Positions 1 through 5,865 of a stretch of DNA of 7,971 nucleotides are shown here, in pieces (position 1 is the stretch's first letter; every line of letters begins with the position of its first letter). Below the pieces are notes generated by a model. It was not told the DNA's origin, did no database searches, and worked only from the letters and a program-made list of their open reading frames with translations. Position numbers and translations under genes: made by a program. This DNA comes from WHSM01 sp050701635 (GTDB lineage Bacteria > Actinomycetota > Actinomycetes > Mycobacteriales > Micromonosporaceae). The DNA lies in contig JBOGDF010000259.1 of the NCBI GenBank assembly GCA_050701635.1, positions 1-7,971 on the forward strand. The letters are read 5' to 3'.

Positions 1-93
1 ACACCGGTATTGGCTCCTCCTCCGCCTTGCGACGCACCACCTGGACACCGGACTTCATCAACCAATCTCTGGCGCAGGGCACTAGCGGGTACG

Positions 94-537
94 TCAGTTC
101 CAGTTGTCGATCTTGACGTCGTGGGGATCCGGAGCGCCCTTCCCGGTTTCGATCAGCGACTTCAGGCTCATCAGGAAGACCGCCCACTTGGTGCTGCAGT
201 GGTGCATGAACTCCACCGGCTCCTTCCAACCTTGGTGCTTGAAGAGGACGACGGTGTAGTCGTCGACCTGATCGAGGTCCCAGACGACGTGTGTGCCGAT
301 CCATTCCTCGGGTCCGTCGACCACCTCCCACAGCACGCGCTTGCCGGGGTCAAGCTGGAGGACCTTCATGTCGAATCCACCGGCCCCGAACCGGAACTGG
401 AGCACACCGCCGACGTCGTTGCCTTTGCCCTGGGTGTTGGTCGTCCACCAGCCGGCGAGCCCTTCGGCGGTGGTCAGGGCCGCGTAGACCTCGGCCGGAG
501 ACGATGTGGTTGCGACCCGGTGCAGGATGTCCACCAT
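94..537 (-). CDS. SRPBCC (START-like, AHSA1-type) protein, third gene of ArsR operon
   Basis: The 147-residue protein reads as a single SRPBCC/AHSA1 domain, a helix-grip fold that holds a hydrophobic ligand in a cavity. Visible family features are the N-terminal beta strand and helix 'SSPAEVYAALTTAEGLAGWW' (about residues 9-28), the strand 'KRVLWEVVDG', and the C-terminal helix 'CSTKWAVFLMSLKSLIE'. No signal peptide or membrane segment is seen, so it should be cytoplasmic. The open frame extends upstream to 693 through the ArsR gene, but the ATG at 535-537 is preceded by AGAGGA at a good distance (about 8 bases), and the family homology begins there; that start was chosen. It lies 34 bases downstream of the ArsR stop, so it is probably co-transcribed. 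The ligand and reaction cannot be read from the sequence; proteins of this class are often annotated as 'activator of Hsp90 ATPase-like' or 'polyketide cyclase-like' without proof of function. Confidence 0.88.
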   Translation of the reverse strand: MVDILHRVATTSSPAEVYAALTTAEGLAGWWTTNTQGKGNDVGGVLQFRFGAGGFDMKVLQLDPGKRVLWEVVDGPEEWIGTHVVWDLDQVDDYTVVLFKHQGWKEPVEFMHHCSTKWAVFLMSLKSLIETGKGAPDPHDVKIDNWN

Positions 538-571
538 TTTCGATTCCTCTTTCCAGTGTTGGTTCATGAAT

Positions 572-925
572 TCACTGCGGTACGCCGCGCTGGTCTTTCC
601 TGCGCTGAATCGCCTCGGCGATGCGCTTGATGCGGCGGAGCCTGGCGTCCCACGCAGCCCCCACCGAAGACAGCTGCGCGACCGCGCGGGCAAGTTGCGC
701 TTCGTCCACCCGGTACCTTCTCTCTCGCCCGGCGGGCGTGGCGTGCACCAGACCGACGCGGTCGAGCACGCTGAGATGTTTCGCGATGGCCTGCCGTGTC
801 ACGGGCAGCTGCTCGCTGAGGCTGGTGGCGGTGCCGTCGCCGTCCGCCAGGAGCAGGTCGAGCATCCGCCGACGGGTCGGATCACCGACCGCGGACCACA
901 GGTCGTCGTCGACGGCGGCGGTCAC
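572..925 (-). CDS. ArsR-family winged-helix repressor
   Basis: The 117-residue protein is a compact ArsR/SmtB-type winged helix regulator. The opening 'DDLWSAVGDPTRRRMLDLLL' is the standard ArsR first helices. The recognition helix region is 'SLSEQLPVTRQAIAKHLSVL', followed by the wing 'AGRERRYRVDEAQLA'. The C-terminus (WDARLRRIKRIAEAIQRR) is the basic helix common in ArsR proteins that neighbour SRPBCC genes. There is no cysteine in the protein, so a thiol metal-sensing site is unlikely; ligand control by a small molecule, or none, is the inference. The GTG start at 923-925 overlaps the TGA of the upstream SRPBCC gene (GTGA), which indicates translational coupling. A longer frame reaches 1225, but it is antisense-like to nothing useful and lies inside the upstream gene in another frame. 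It likely represses its own operon through the palindromes at 1396-1412 and 1442-1456. Confidence 0.92.
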   Translation of the reverse strand: MTAAVDDDLWSAVGDPTRRRMLDLLLADGDGTATSLSEQLPVTRQAIAKHLSVLDRVGLVHATPAGRERRYRVDEAQLARAVAQLSSVGAAWDARLRRIKRIAEAIQRRKDQRGVPQ

Positions 926-1374
926 GGGGTGGACACCAGCCGCGCGACGTACGTCCCGAGTCGGGGAACGAAGGTGTCCCAACCGACGCTGTGCTCGCGG
1001 TACTGCTCCTCCAACTTGGCGGCCTCCCAGCCCATCTCCCGGAACCCGGTCTCGGTGAGCCGAATCCGGGTGCCCGTGCCCGACGGGGTGAGCTCGAAGG
1101 TGACCAGCAGCGTGTTGGCCGAGTCGTCGACCTTGCTCTCGGGATAGCACCAGCGGAACGCGAACAATCGAGGCGGCTCGGCGTTCACCACGGTGATCGG
1201 GACGACCTGTGCCCGGTCGCCCCACACCAGCTCACCGACCGCGCCGGGAGTCGCTTCGACGGTGGCGTCGTCGGTCCACCATTCCGAGATGTGCTCCGGG
1301 CTGCTGACGACCTCGAAGACCACCTCGGGCGAGGCGTCGACGTGGATCTCCCGTTCGATGTTGCCGTACTCCAT
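922..1374 (-). CDS. SRPBCC (START-like) protein, first gene of ArsR operon
   Basis: The 150-residue protein is a second SRPBCC/AHSA1-type domain, paralogous in fold but clearly diverged from the one at 94-537. Signature stretches are 'EREIHVDASPEVVFEVVSSP' and 'HISEWWTDDATVEATPGAVG' near the N-terminus, the central 'RLFAFRWCYPES', and 'TFELTPSGTGTRIRLTETGF', typical of the bacterial AHSA1 group. The C-terminal helix 'EEQYREHSVGWDTFVPRLG' closes the ligand pocket. I chose ATG 1372-1374; a GTG nine bases upstream (1381-1383) is an alternative, since GGAGGAAGA precedes it closely. Its stop overlaps the ArsR start by four bases. Being promoter-proximal and coupled to the regulator, it is probably the main product of the operon. 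Substrate unknown. Confidence 0.9.
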   Translation of the reverse strand: MEYGNIEREIHVDASPEVVFEVVSSPEHISEWWTDDATVEATPGAVGELVWGDRAQVVPITVVNAEPPRLFAFRWCYPESKVDDSANTLLVTFELTPSGTGTRIRLTETGFREMGWEAAKLEEQYREHSVGWDTFVPRLGTYVARLVSTP

Positions 1375-1395
1375 GCTCTTCACTCTTCCTCCATG

Positions 1396-1412
1396 TGCAA
1401 CGTTTGGTTGCA
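1396..1412. promoter_or_regulatory. Putative ArsR operator 1 (at transcription start)
   Basis: The 17 bases form an inverted repeat with six-base arms, TGCAAC and GTTGCA, separated by five bases. The arms match those of the repeat at 1442-1456 (centres 45 bases apart). It sits just downstream of the proposed -10 element, over the predicted start point, and before the ribosome site of the SRPBCC gene at 1374. A repressor bound here would block initiation. Assigning it to the neighbouring ArsR is inference. Confidence 0.6.
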
Positions 1413-1416
1413 CGTC

Positions 1417-1445
1417 ACGTTAGCCGACCACGCGGTATCGCGCAA
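1417..1445 (-). promoter_or_regulatory. Putative sigma-70-type promoter of the SRPBCC-ArsR-SRPBCC operon
   Basis: On the minus strand, TTGCGC (1440-1445) as -35 and TAACGT (1417-1422) as -10 are separated by exactly 17 bases. The -10 fits the actinobacterial TAnnnT pattern. Predicted start is near 1410, about 36 bases before the ATG. The -35 is overlapped by operator 2 and the start point by operator 1. Confidence 0.5.
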
Positions 1446-1456
1446 CCATTGGTTGC
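1442..1456. promoter_or_regulatory. Putative ArsR operator 2 (over the -35)
   Basis: A perfect inverted repeat GCAACCA-t-TGGTTGC, seven-base arms around one central base. It covers part of the proposed -35 hexamer of the downstream operon. It is the stronger of the two matching repeats, and no other copy of this pattern was noticed in the window, which supports a local role with the ArsR protein. Confidence 0.65.
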
Positions 1457-1482
1457 TTATTGGCGGCGCCGGGCTAGTCGTG

Positions 1483-1878
1483 TCAGTTCTCGCGGCCGGG
1501 GCGCTGATCGCTCTGCTTGGAGCGTTCAAGGCGTTCCGGATCTAAGGCTTCGGGACGGACTCCAGACTGGTCGGTGTCGAACTCCGGCAAGAGGGGGGTG
1601 CCGATCACGTTGAACCGTTCGACGGGTGTCAGGTCCGCTTTCCGGTGCCTCATCAGCCGCACCACCGTGTCCCGCTCGGCTGGCGTGATGGGCACCTGGT
1701 CACGTTCAAGCAGCGTGACCAGGTCTTCCATGAAGATCGCAGGCCACTGGATGCCGTCTTCAATCTGTACGGCGACGGCCTCGCGCCAACGTTCCGGTAT
1801 CCGATTCATGATCGCGTTGGCGAGGGCCGTGCCGGTCTCCACGAACTCCGCGTAGCCCATTTCGTCAGTGTCGTGCAT
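1483..1878 (-). CDS. Small soluble protein of unknown function, possibly immunity-like
   Basis: I do not recognise this 131-residue protein with certainty. It is acidic in the N-terminal two thirds and appears mostly helical, without signal peptide or membrane segment. The core is 'LANAIMNRIPERWREAVAVQ', then 'EDGIQWPAIFMEDLVTLLER', then 'DQVPITPAERDTVVRLMRHR'. That layout (a surface-exposed 'D/E-G-x-x-x-A' helix, then 'vPiT..E...v..L') recalls MafI-like and similar small immunity proteins of polymorphic toxin systems, but the resemblance is weak. The tail after about residue 97 is rich in charged residues and proline and is probably disordered. The ATG at 1876-1878 follows GAGGAAGG at good spacing, so the start is well supported. 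It is 38 bases before operator 2 of the ArsR operon and reads the same way, so readthrough into that operon is possible. No toxin partner is visible. Confidence 0.75.
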   Translation of the reverse strand: MHDTDEMGYAEFVETGTALANAIMNRIPERWREAVAVQIEDGIQWPAIFMEDLVTLLERDQVPITPAERDTVVRLMRHRKADLTPVERFNVIGTPLLPEFDTDQSGVRPEALDPERLERSKQSDQRPGREN

Positions 1879-1943
1879 GCATCCTTCCTCGGGTTACGTC
1901 GCACGCCGGGTCCACTGGTCGGATGGCCCGCCGAGATCGTCCC

Positions 1944-1970
1944 TCCTCGATAGAGGACGTGCCTCCTATC
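1944..1970. promoter_or_regulatory. Overlapping inverted repeats in divergent intergenic region
   Basis: Between the minus-strand gene at 1878 and the Nudix gene at 2088 there are two competing inverted repeats: TCCTC-gata-GAGGA (1944-1957), and GATAG/AGG pairing with CCT/CTATC (1949-1970, one bulged base). They could be an operator shared by the divergent genes or an RNA hairpin in a leader. No convincing -35/-10 pair was found around them. The rest of 1879-2087 shows no gene. Confidence 0.3.
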
Positions 1971-2087
1971 CGACCAGGACAGCGGGTCGGCCGCGAGTCT
2001 TGGGTGCCCGTAACGGAGAGCCTTTACTTGTTTCTGCTCCGGCCCGGCCAGATTCCTTCCGTCATCGAGGTGTGCCACGCTTGCCAC

Positions 2088-2642
2088 ATGACAGCCCCGG
2101 ATGAGCCGCCCCGATGGCGGACTCACGGTGAACGCACGATCTACGACAATCCCTGGGTACGCCTCGTCCAGGTTGATGTGGCGCCGCCAGACGGCACGCG
2201 GTGGTGGCATCACGTAGTCAGGTTGCAGACTGTGTCAGCGGCAATCGTGCTGGACGACGCCGATCGGGTGCTCATGCTCTACCGGCACCGATTCGTCACT
2301 GACGAGATGGGTTGGGAGCTGCCCGGCGGCATCGTCGGCAAGGACGAAGACGCCGCCGCTACCGCCGTACGCGAAACCGAGGAAGAGACCGGTTGGCGCC
2401 CCACCGGCAAGCCCGACCACCTGGTCAGCTTCCAGCCAATGCCGGGCATGGTCGACACCCCGCACGAGGTGTATGTGATTCGCGGGGCCGAACACATCGG
2501 CGAGCCCACTGACGCCGAAGAGTCGGGGCACGTCGAATGGCTCTCGCTGGATCGGGTGCGCGAGTTGATCCAGCAGGGCAAGGTCGTCGGATCGGGCGCG
2601 CTGGTCGGCCTGCTGTACTTCCTCGTCAACCGCGCAACGTAA
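2088..2642 (+). CDS. Nudix hydrolase, ADP-ribose pyrophosphatase-like
   Basis: This 184-residue protein carries a full Nudix box G-x5-E-x7-R-E-U-x-E-E-x-G-U: 'GGIVGKDEDAA', then 'ATAVRETEEETGW' (about residues 80-103). It supplies the Mg-binding glutamates; a Thr replaces the usual aliphatic residue after RE. A proline sits about 16 residues after the box, in 'SFQPMPGM', as in the ADP-ribose pyrophosphatase group, and the N-terminal 'GERTIYDNPWVRLVQVDV' is typical of that group. It would hydrolyse a nucleoside diphosphate linked to a sugar or similar, in the cytosol; the true substrate is not shown. The frame is open from 1923, but homology begins near ATG 2088-2090. The ribosome site there is poor (GAGG is 17 bases away), so GTG at 2070 or a leaderless start is possible. 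It is convergent with the XRE regulator; the stops are three bases apart. Confidence 0.9.
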   Translation: MTAPDEPPRWRTHGERTIYDNPWVRLVQVDVAPPDGTRWWHHVVRLQTVSAAIVLDDADRVLMLYRHRFVTDEMGWELPGGIVGKDEDAAATAVRETEEETGWRPTGKPDHLVSFQPMPGMVDTPHEVYVIRGAEHIGEPTDAEESGHVEWLSLDRVRELIQQGKVVGSGALVGLLYFLVNRAT

Positions 2643-2645
2643 GCC

Positions 2646-3788
2646 CTATTGAAGGACTGTTTCGAGTTTGCGAATCCGCCGGCGTTGTCGCGCTGATCCG
2701 ACCTGGGTGGCGAGCTCCTTGGCCACCCGCAATTCGCTCCTGGCCTCACTCTGCTGATTGGTCGCCATGTGGGCTTGTGCGAGGTCGACATGGAGACCGG
2801 CGCGGGCGCGTGTGAACGTGGCGTCGAGACTGTCGAGCGCACGCCTGAGCTCTTCTGTCGCGCCGGGTTCTCCGAGTTTGGCCAGCGCGTTGCCGCGCCA
2901 GCGGCCGAGGTGGGTCGGGTCCAACATGATGTACGGCAACTCGGGGTCGGTCGCTTCCTCAGGTAACAGCTTCTCAGCGGCATCAAACGCCTCGTGGCTC
3001 TGAAGGGCGTTGCCCTCGAACGCCTGAGCCTCCCCGTCCACTGCAAGGAGCCACGCCTGCAGCAGCCTAGGCACTGAGGTACTGGCGAATTGACGTGCGT
3101 AGCCGACCAGTTCGACGGCGCGTTCGTTCTCACCCAGATCGAGCAGTACGTAAGCCTGTTGGGCCATCGCGTGAACCAACGTCGAAAGTGACCGGCCCTC
3201 TCGTCCAGCGTCCTTGGCTGCTTCGTGATGTTGCCAGCTTGCGGTCAGGTGACCGAGGTCCAGGCTCTGCCAACCGGCCAGAGCCGCGGCGTCTGCGTAC
3301 AGATCGGCGAGTGCCTCACGTTGGTTCGGGGCCACGGCGAACGTCCGCAGAGTCCTGAGCGTGTCGAGATAACCCGTCAACATAAGCTCGGCGCTGCGCG
3401 CACCGAGGCAGCGGTCAAGCTCCCGGATCCGGTCCGCCTGGCTCGCTAACAGGCTGATCGCCTCAGCGTCAACAGCGGCCGAACTCGACAGCCGTTCCCG
3501 TAGTTCCGCCGTCGGTTCGTCGGAAAGCACCTGCGCGGGCGCGACATCACCAACCGAATTCGCACGGCTGAGAAAGGAGTCGAATCGTGCCTTGGCATCG
3601 TCGCCAGCACGACCGATCGCCGTGTCCAGTATTGCCTGCATGTGCGGTCGGGGCTGGACTTCACAACCGCCGGCCTCCCACTTGGAGACCGTGCGAATGG
3701 CGATCCCCAGATGCTCAGCAAAGGCACGCACGCTCAGCCTAAGTGCCAAGCGAAGCGCTTTGGCCTCCAGCCCTGTCCACGTTCTCAC
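2646..3788 (-). CDS. XRE-type helix-turn-helix regulator with helical-repeat (TPR-like) C-terminus
   Basis: The roughly 380-residue protein begins with a Cro/C1-type helix-turn-helix at about residues 8-40: 'ALRLALRLSVRAFAEHLGIA' followed by 'IRTVSKWEAGG'. A helical linker leads to a long alanine/leucine-rich region from about residue 130 to the end. Paired helices there, such as 'EALADLYADAAALAGWQSLD', 'AMAQQAYVLLDLGENERAVE' and 'RARAGLHVDLAQAHMATNQQ', read as degenerate tetratricopeptide repeats. Such actinobacterial regulators are thought to bind a peptide or small ligand through the repeats. The frame extends to a GTG at 3816-3818, but the strong AAAGGAGG lies inside that extension. I therefore prefer GTG 3786-3788, where family homology (RTWTGLEAKALRLAL) starts; spacing of about 14 bases is longish and CTG 3795-3797 is another option. 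It is convergent with the Nudix gene and divergent from the small Cys-rich gene, both possible targets. Confidence 0.85.
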   Translation of the reverse strand: MRTWTGLEAKALRLALRLSVRAFAEHLGIAIRTVSKWEAGGCEVQPRPHMQAILDTAIGRAGDDAKARFDSFLSRANSVGDVAPAQVLSDEPTAELRERLSSSAAVDAEAISLLASQADRIRELDRCLGARSAELMLTGYLDTLRTLRTFAVAPNQREALADLYADAAALAGWQSLDLGHLTASWQHHEAAKDAGREGRSLSTLVHAMAQQAYVLLDLGENERAVELVGYARQFASTSVPRLLQAWLLAVDGEAQAFEGNALQSHEAFDAAEKLLPEEATDPELPYIMLDPTHLGRWRGNALAKLGEPGATEELRRALDSLDATFTRARAGLHVDLAQAHMATNQQSEARSELRVAKELATQVGSARQRRRIRKLETVLQ

Positions 3789-3884
3789 ACTGGTCAGCGG
3801 CCCCTCCTTTCCCGACACTCATCCAACCAGCCGCGGCTACACGCAGTCCACCTTTGTGCAACGGAAGTGCCACAGAGAGTCATT

Positions 3885-3910
3885 GGATTGCGGGAATCCT
3901 CGCTGCAATC
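3885..3910. promoter_or_regulatory. Candidate operator in the divergent XRE / small-protein region
   Basis: A perfect inverted repeat GATTGC (3886-3891) and GCAATC (3905-3910) with 13 bases between, and a nested repeat GGATT-gcggg-AATCC (3885-3899). It lies 9 to 34 bases upstream of ATG 3919. A weak promoter TTGGAT (3883-3888), 17 bases, CAATCT (3906-3911) would give a leaderless start at that ATG and would be covered by the repeat. Binding by the XRE regulator is inference; the promoter match is poor on its own. Confidence 0.4.
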
Positions 3911-3918
3911 TCAGACCT

Positions 3919-4182
3919 ATGACACCGAGCGTCAAGTTCGGGGACACGGCGCCAGGCGTCTCCACATTGGACCGCCTGAGGGGATCTGTGGCCGTGATTC
4001 TCGGAAACGAAGCGATGAAGCGTCAGGCAGAACTGCTTGCCAGCCTGCACCAACCTATGCACGCGCCGTGGTACCGCTGGAAGCGGTATTGCCGCGCCTG
4101 CGGTGAACCCTGGCGCTGCAAGTACGCCGAGTGGGTCGACGACCACTACTCGGGCCGCGATCCAGGGTGGTGGCCAGTTTGA
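3919..4182 (+). CDS. Small Trp/Cys-rich protein of unknown function
   Basis: I do not recognise a named family. The 87-residue protein has a helical N-terminal half ('LDRLRGSVAVILGNEAMKRQ', 'AELLASLHQP') and a compact C-terminal half rich in aromatic residues: 'HAPWYRWKRYCRACGEPWRC' and 'KYAEWVDDHYSGRDPGWWPV'. Cys58, Cys61 and Cys67 (CxxCx5C), with His44 or His48 as a possible fourth ligand, could form a small zinc site. There is no signal peptide or membrane segment. No ribosome site precedes ATG 3919-3921, so it may be leaderless; ATG 4015 (Met33) is an alternative that would keep the Cys region but lose part of the helical half. It is divergent from the XRE regulator with about 130 bases between them. 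That arrangement, and the well-formed C-terminus ending just before TGA 4180, argue that it is a real gene. Confidence 0.65.
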   Translation: MTPSVKFGDTAPGVSTLDRLRGSVAVILGNEAMKRQAELLASLHQPMHAPWYRWKRYCRACGEPWRCKYAEWVDDHYSGRDPGWWPV

Positions 4183-4230
4183 GCTACGTCCCAAAGCAGC
4201 CGTGGAAATTCGGGTCCGTGTACGGAGCAA

Positions 4231-4266
4231 ACCCGCTGCGTGTACGAGCGGAGCACGTACGCGGGT
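4231..4266. terminator. GC-rich hairpin in convergent gap, candidate terminator
   Basis: The gap 4183-4421 lies between two genes that read toward each other. ACCCGC (4231-4236) pairs perfectly with GCGGGT (4261-4266), and GTACG (4242-4246) with CGTAC (4256-4260), leaving a nine-base loop; an alternative continuous eight-pair stem uses 4239-4246 and 4256-4263. There is no T tract on either side, which is common for actinobacterial hairpins but makes the call weak. I see no gene in the rest of the gap. Confidence 0.3.
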
Positions 4267-4421
4267 GGGGGCCTCGCCTCCTTGGTCGTTGCCGCTGCCG
4301 GGAACGGTGGCCCTGCCCAGGCGCCCGTTACGCCGCGTGGGTGCTCTCGGCGGGCGTACGTCCGTCTGTGATCCCTCCGGTACCGGGTTCGAGTCCGAGA
4401 ACCGCGTCCCGCTCGGCAACC

Positions 4422-4934
4422 TCAGTCGTCGAAGACGTTCCAGCAGATCGGGCTGCGGAGCCGCTGGTCGTCGAGGACGAGTTCCCGTACGTCGGCGGGG
4501 ATCCTCTCCCGCTGCCAGTCCCGTTCCGCGAGGCGCGCCGCCTCGGACTCGCCACGCGCGGCGGCGGCCGCGCGGATCGCGTACGCCGCGGCGCCCAGGT
4601 CGTGGGCCGCGACGTGGGCGACCGCCACCGCCTGCCCGGCAGCTAGGGCGGCGTACTTCGCGGGTGCGGGCAGGTCACGTCCAGCGGCGTTGGCCGGGAA
4701 CGCGGCCCGGTGGGCCACGCGCATCGGCACCTCGCCACGTATCCAGGCACGACCGATGCCGATTGCGTCGCGCGGGCGGGTGTCGTCCGGCTGGGCCTGC
4801 TCGAAGAGAGGCAGCACGTGCTCCGCGCAGAGCGCCGCCCACTCCGCCAGCAACCGGTGATGGTCGTCGGTCAGCGTGCCGCCGCGGCGCAGGGTGATCA
4901 GTCGGGGGTCACGGTCGGCAGGGAGGATCGGCAT
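4422..4934 (-). CDS. Imm-5-like putative immunity protein
   Basis: The 170-residue, mostly helical protein resembles the family described as 'Imm-5-like putative immunity protein' (its members have also been mislabelled exonuclease SbcC). Matching landmarks from memory of that family are 'RDPRLITLRRGGTLTDDHHR' near the N-terminus, 'LLAEWAALCAEHVLPLFE', 'RPRDAIGIGRAWIRGEVPM', 'AVAVAHVAAHDLGAAAYAIR', and the ending 'VRELVLDDQRLR'. It is alanine rich with no membrane segment, so it should be cytoplasmic. In polymorphic toxin systems such proteins are predicted to bind and block a toxin domain; no toxin is present here and the role is a prediction by family. ATG 4932-4934 was chosen over the GTG or ATG further up (4970) because GGTGGAG lies about nine bases before it and homology starts there. 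It is 58 bases downstream of the membrane protein and probably in the PadR operon. Confidence 0.75.
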   Translation of the reverse strand: MPILPADRDPRLITLRRGGTLTDDHHRLLAEWAALCAEHVLPLFEQAQPDDTRPRDAIGIGRAWIRGEVPMRVAHRAAFPANAAGRDLPAPAKYAALAAGQAVAVAHVAAHDLGAAAYAIRAAAAARGESEAARLAERDWQRERIPADVRELVLDDQRLRSPICWNVFDD

Positions 4935-4992
4935 GCACCGATGCTCCACCACCGTCCGGCACAGCGACACGCCGACCCCGCGCGGGCCCTGG

Positions 4993-5865
4993 TCAGTCCA
5001 TGAACCAGGTGATCATCGCCGTCCCAAACGGCGTCTGATGGACCGCGAACGTCACCAGCGCGGCCGCCGACAGCACCCCGAGCACGACCCGGGTACGCCG
5101 CGGCAGGCTGCGTCCCGCCAACGCCGTGATGACTCCGACGAGCCCCAGCAGCGCGATGCCCAGCCCGTTGAACGGCAGCAGGCCCCAACCGATCCAACCG
5201 GTCCGGCCGGCCAGGATGCTCAGGCTGATGGGCAACACACCGACCACGACAGCGACTCCCGCGACCACCATGCGGTGCAGCCAGGAACGGCGGCGCTCGA
5301 ACACCGCGACCGCCAGAATCGCCACACCGAAGAAGGGCCCCACCGGAGCGCTTGAGATCGAAAGCCACCCACCCAGGACCAGCGGAATCATGAGCACAAA
5401 CATCGGCCAGTCCGGCCAGACCTCCTCCGGGCCCATATAGAACCCCGGCTCGGTCGCCATTCTCCCGGGAATGTCGAGAATCAGGTACGGCCCGATGATG
5501 ACCACTAGCCATCCCGCCAGCGCCCAGACCAAGATGACGATGAGCACCCGCGCGACGGTCGTGATCGCCGCACCCGCCGGACGTACCACGCCGCCCGTGA
5601 GGCCCGTGGCGCTGGGGTCCCGGGCCACCGTGCGCAACGCCGGGAGCGTCCACGCGGCGCCGAGCAGGTAGCGCCAACGGGACAGCCTCGGCTCTCCGGC
5701 GAGTAGCAGCAGATCGGCGGCCCATTCCGCGCGCTGTCGTTCCCGGAAGTGCGGTGGCAGCGCCCTGCCCAGCGCACCGACCAGCAACCGCTGGACCGGC
5801 CCAAGTCCCGCGTGGGATGCCGGGTACACGTCCGCCACGCCCGACTCCGATCCATTCACGGTCAC
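4993..5865 (-). CDS. Polytopic membrane protein of PadR operon
   Basis: The 290-residue protein has a soluble N-terminal part of about 100 residues and then about six hydrophobic segments. The soluble part includes 'LPPHFRERQRAEWAADLLLL' and 'SRWRYLLGAAWTLPALR', a pattern common in actinobacterial membrane proteins encoded right after PadR regulators. Hydrophobic segments fall at about residues 104-130, 154-172, 176-189, 198-218, 224-249 and 259-276. No transporter signature, catalytic motif or nucleotide-binding site is visible, so function is unknown. The GTG at 5863-5865 overlaps the PadR TGA by four bases and has GGAGG eight bases before it; the GTG immediately upstream (5866-5868) is nearly as good. 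Coupled translation suggests that PadR controls its level and that it may be involved in response to a membrane or drug stress, which is inference. Confidence 0.8.
   Translation of the reverse strand: MTVNGSESGVADVYPASHAGLGPVQRLLVGALGRALPPHFRERQRAEWAADLLLLAGEPRLSRWRYLLGAAWTLPALRTVARDPSATGLTGGVVRPAGAAITTVARVLIVILVWALAGWLVVIIGPYLILDIPGRMATEPGFYMGPEEVWPDWPMFVLMIPLVLGGWLSISSAPVGPFFGVAILAVAVFERRRSWLHRMVVAGVAVVVGVLPISLSILAGRTGWIGWGLLPFNGLGIALLGLVGVITALAGRSLPRRTRVVLGVLSAAALVTFAVHQTPFGTAMITWFMD

Noticed and set aside
10..630. Long plus-strand open frame over the SRPBCC gene
   Set aside because: It is antisense to a well-recognised SRPBCC gene with a good ribosome site; its proline and arginine-rich translation matches no family.
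1923..2087. 55-residue N-terminal extension of the Nudix gene
   Set aside because: No family similarity in the extension; it covers the divergent intergenic region with inverted repeats, and homology begins at 2088.
2279..3133. 284-residue minus-strand open frame spanning Nudix and regulator ends
   Set aside because: Antisense to the Nudix box and out of frame in the regulator; composition is that of a shadow.
4384..4398. GGTTCGAGTCC, an exact match to the tRNA T-loop (B box) pattern
   Set aside because: The flanking five-base T stem pairs at only three of five positions, and no D arm, anticodon stem or acceptor stem can be built around it. It may be chance or a tiny tRNA remnant.
4037..4897. 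286-residue plus-strand open frame
   Set aside because: Low-complexity Arg/Pro/Gly translation antisense to the Imm-5-like gene and overlapping the small Cys-rich gene; typical shadow in high-GC DNA.
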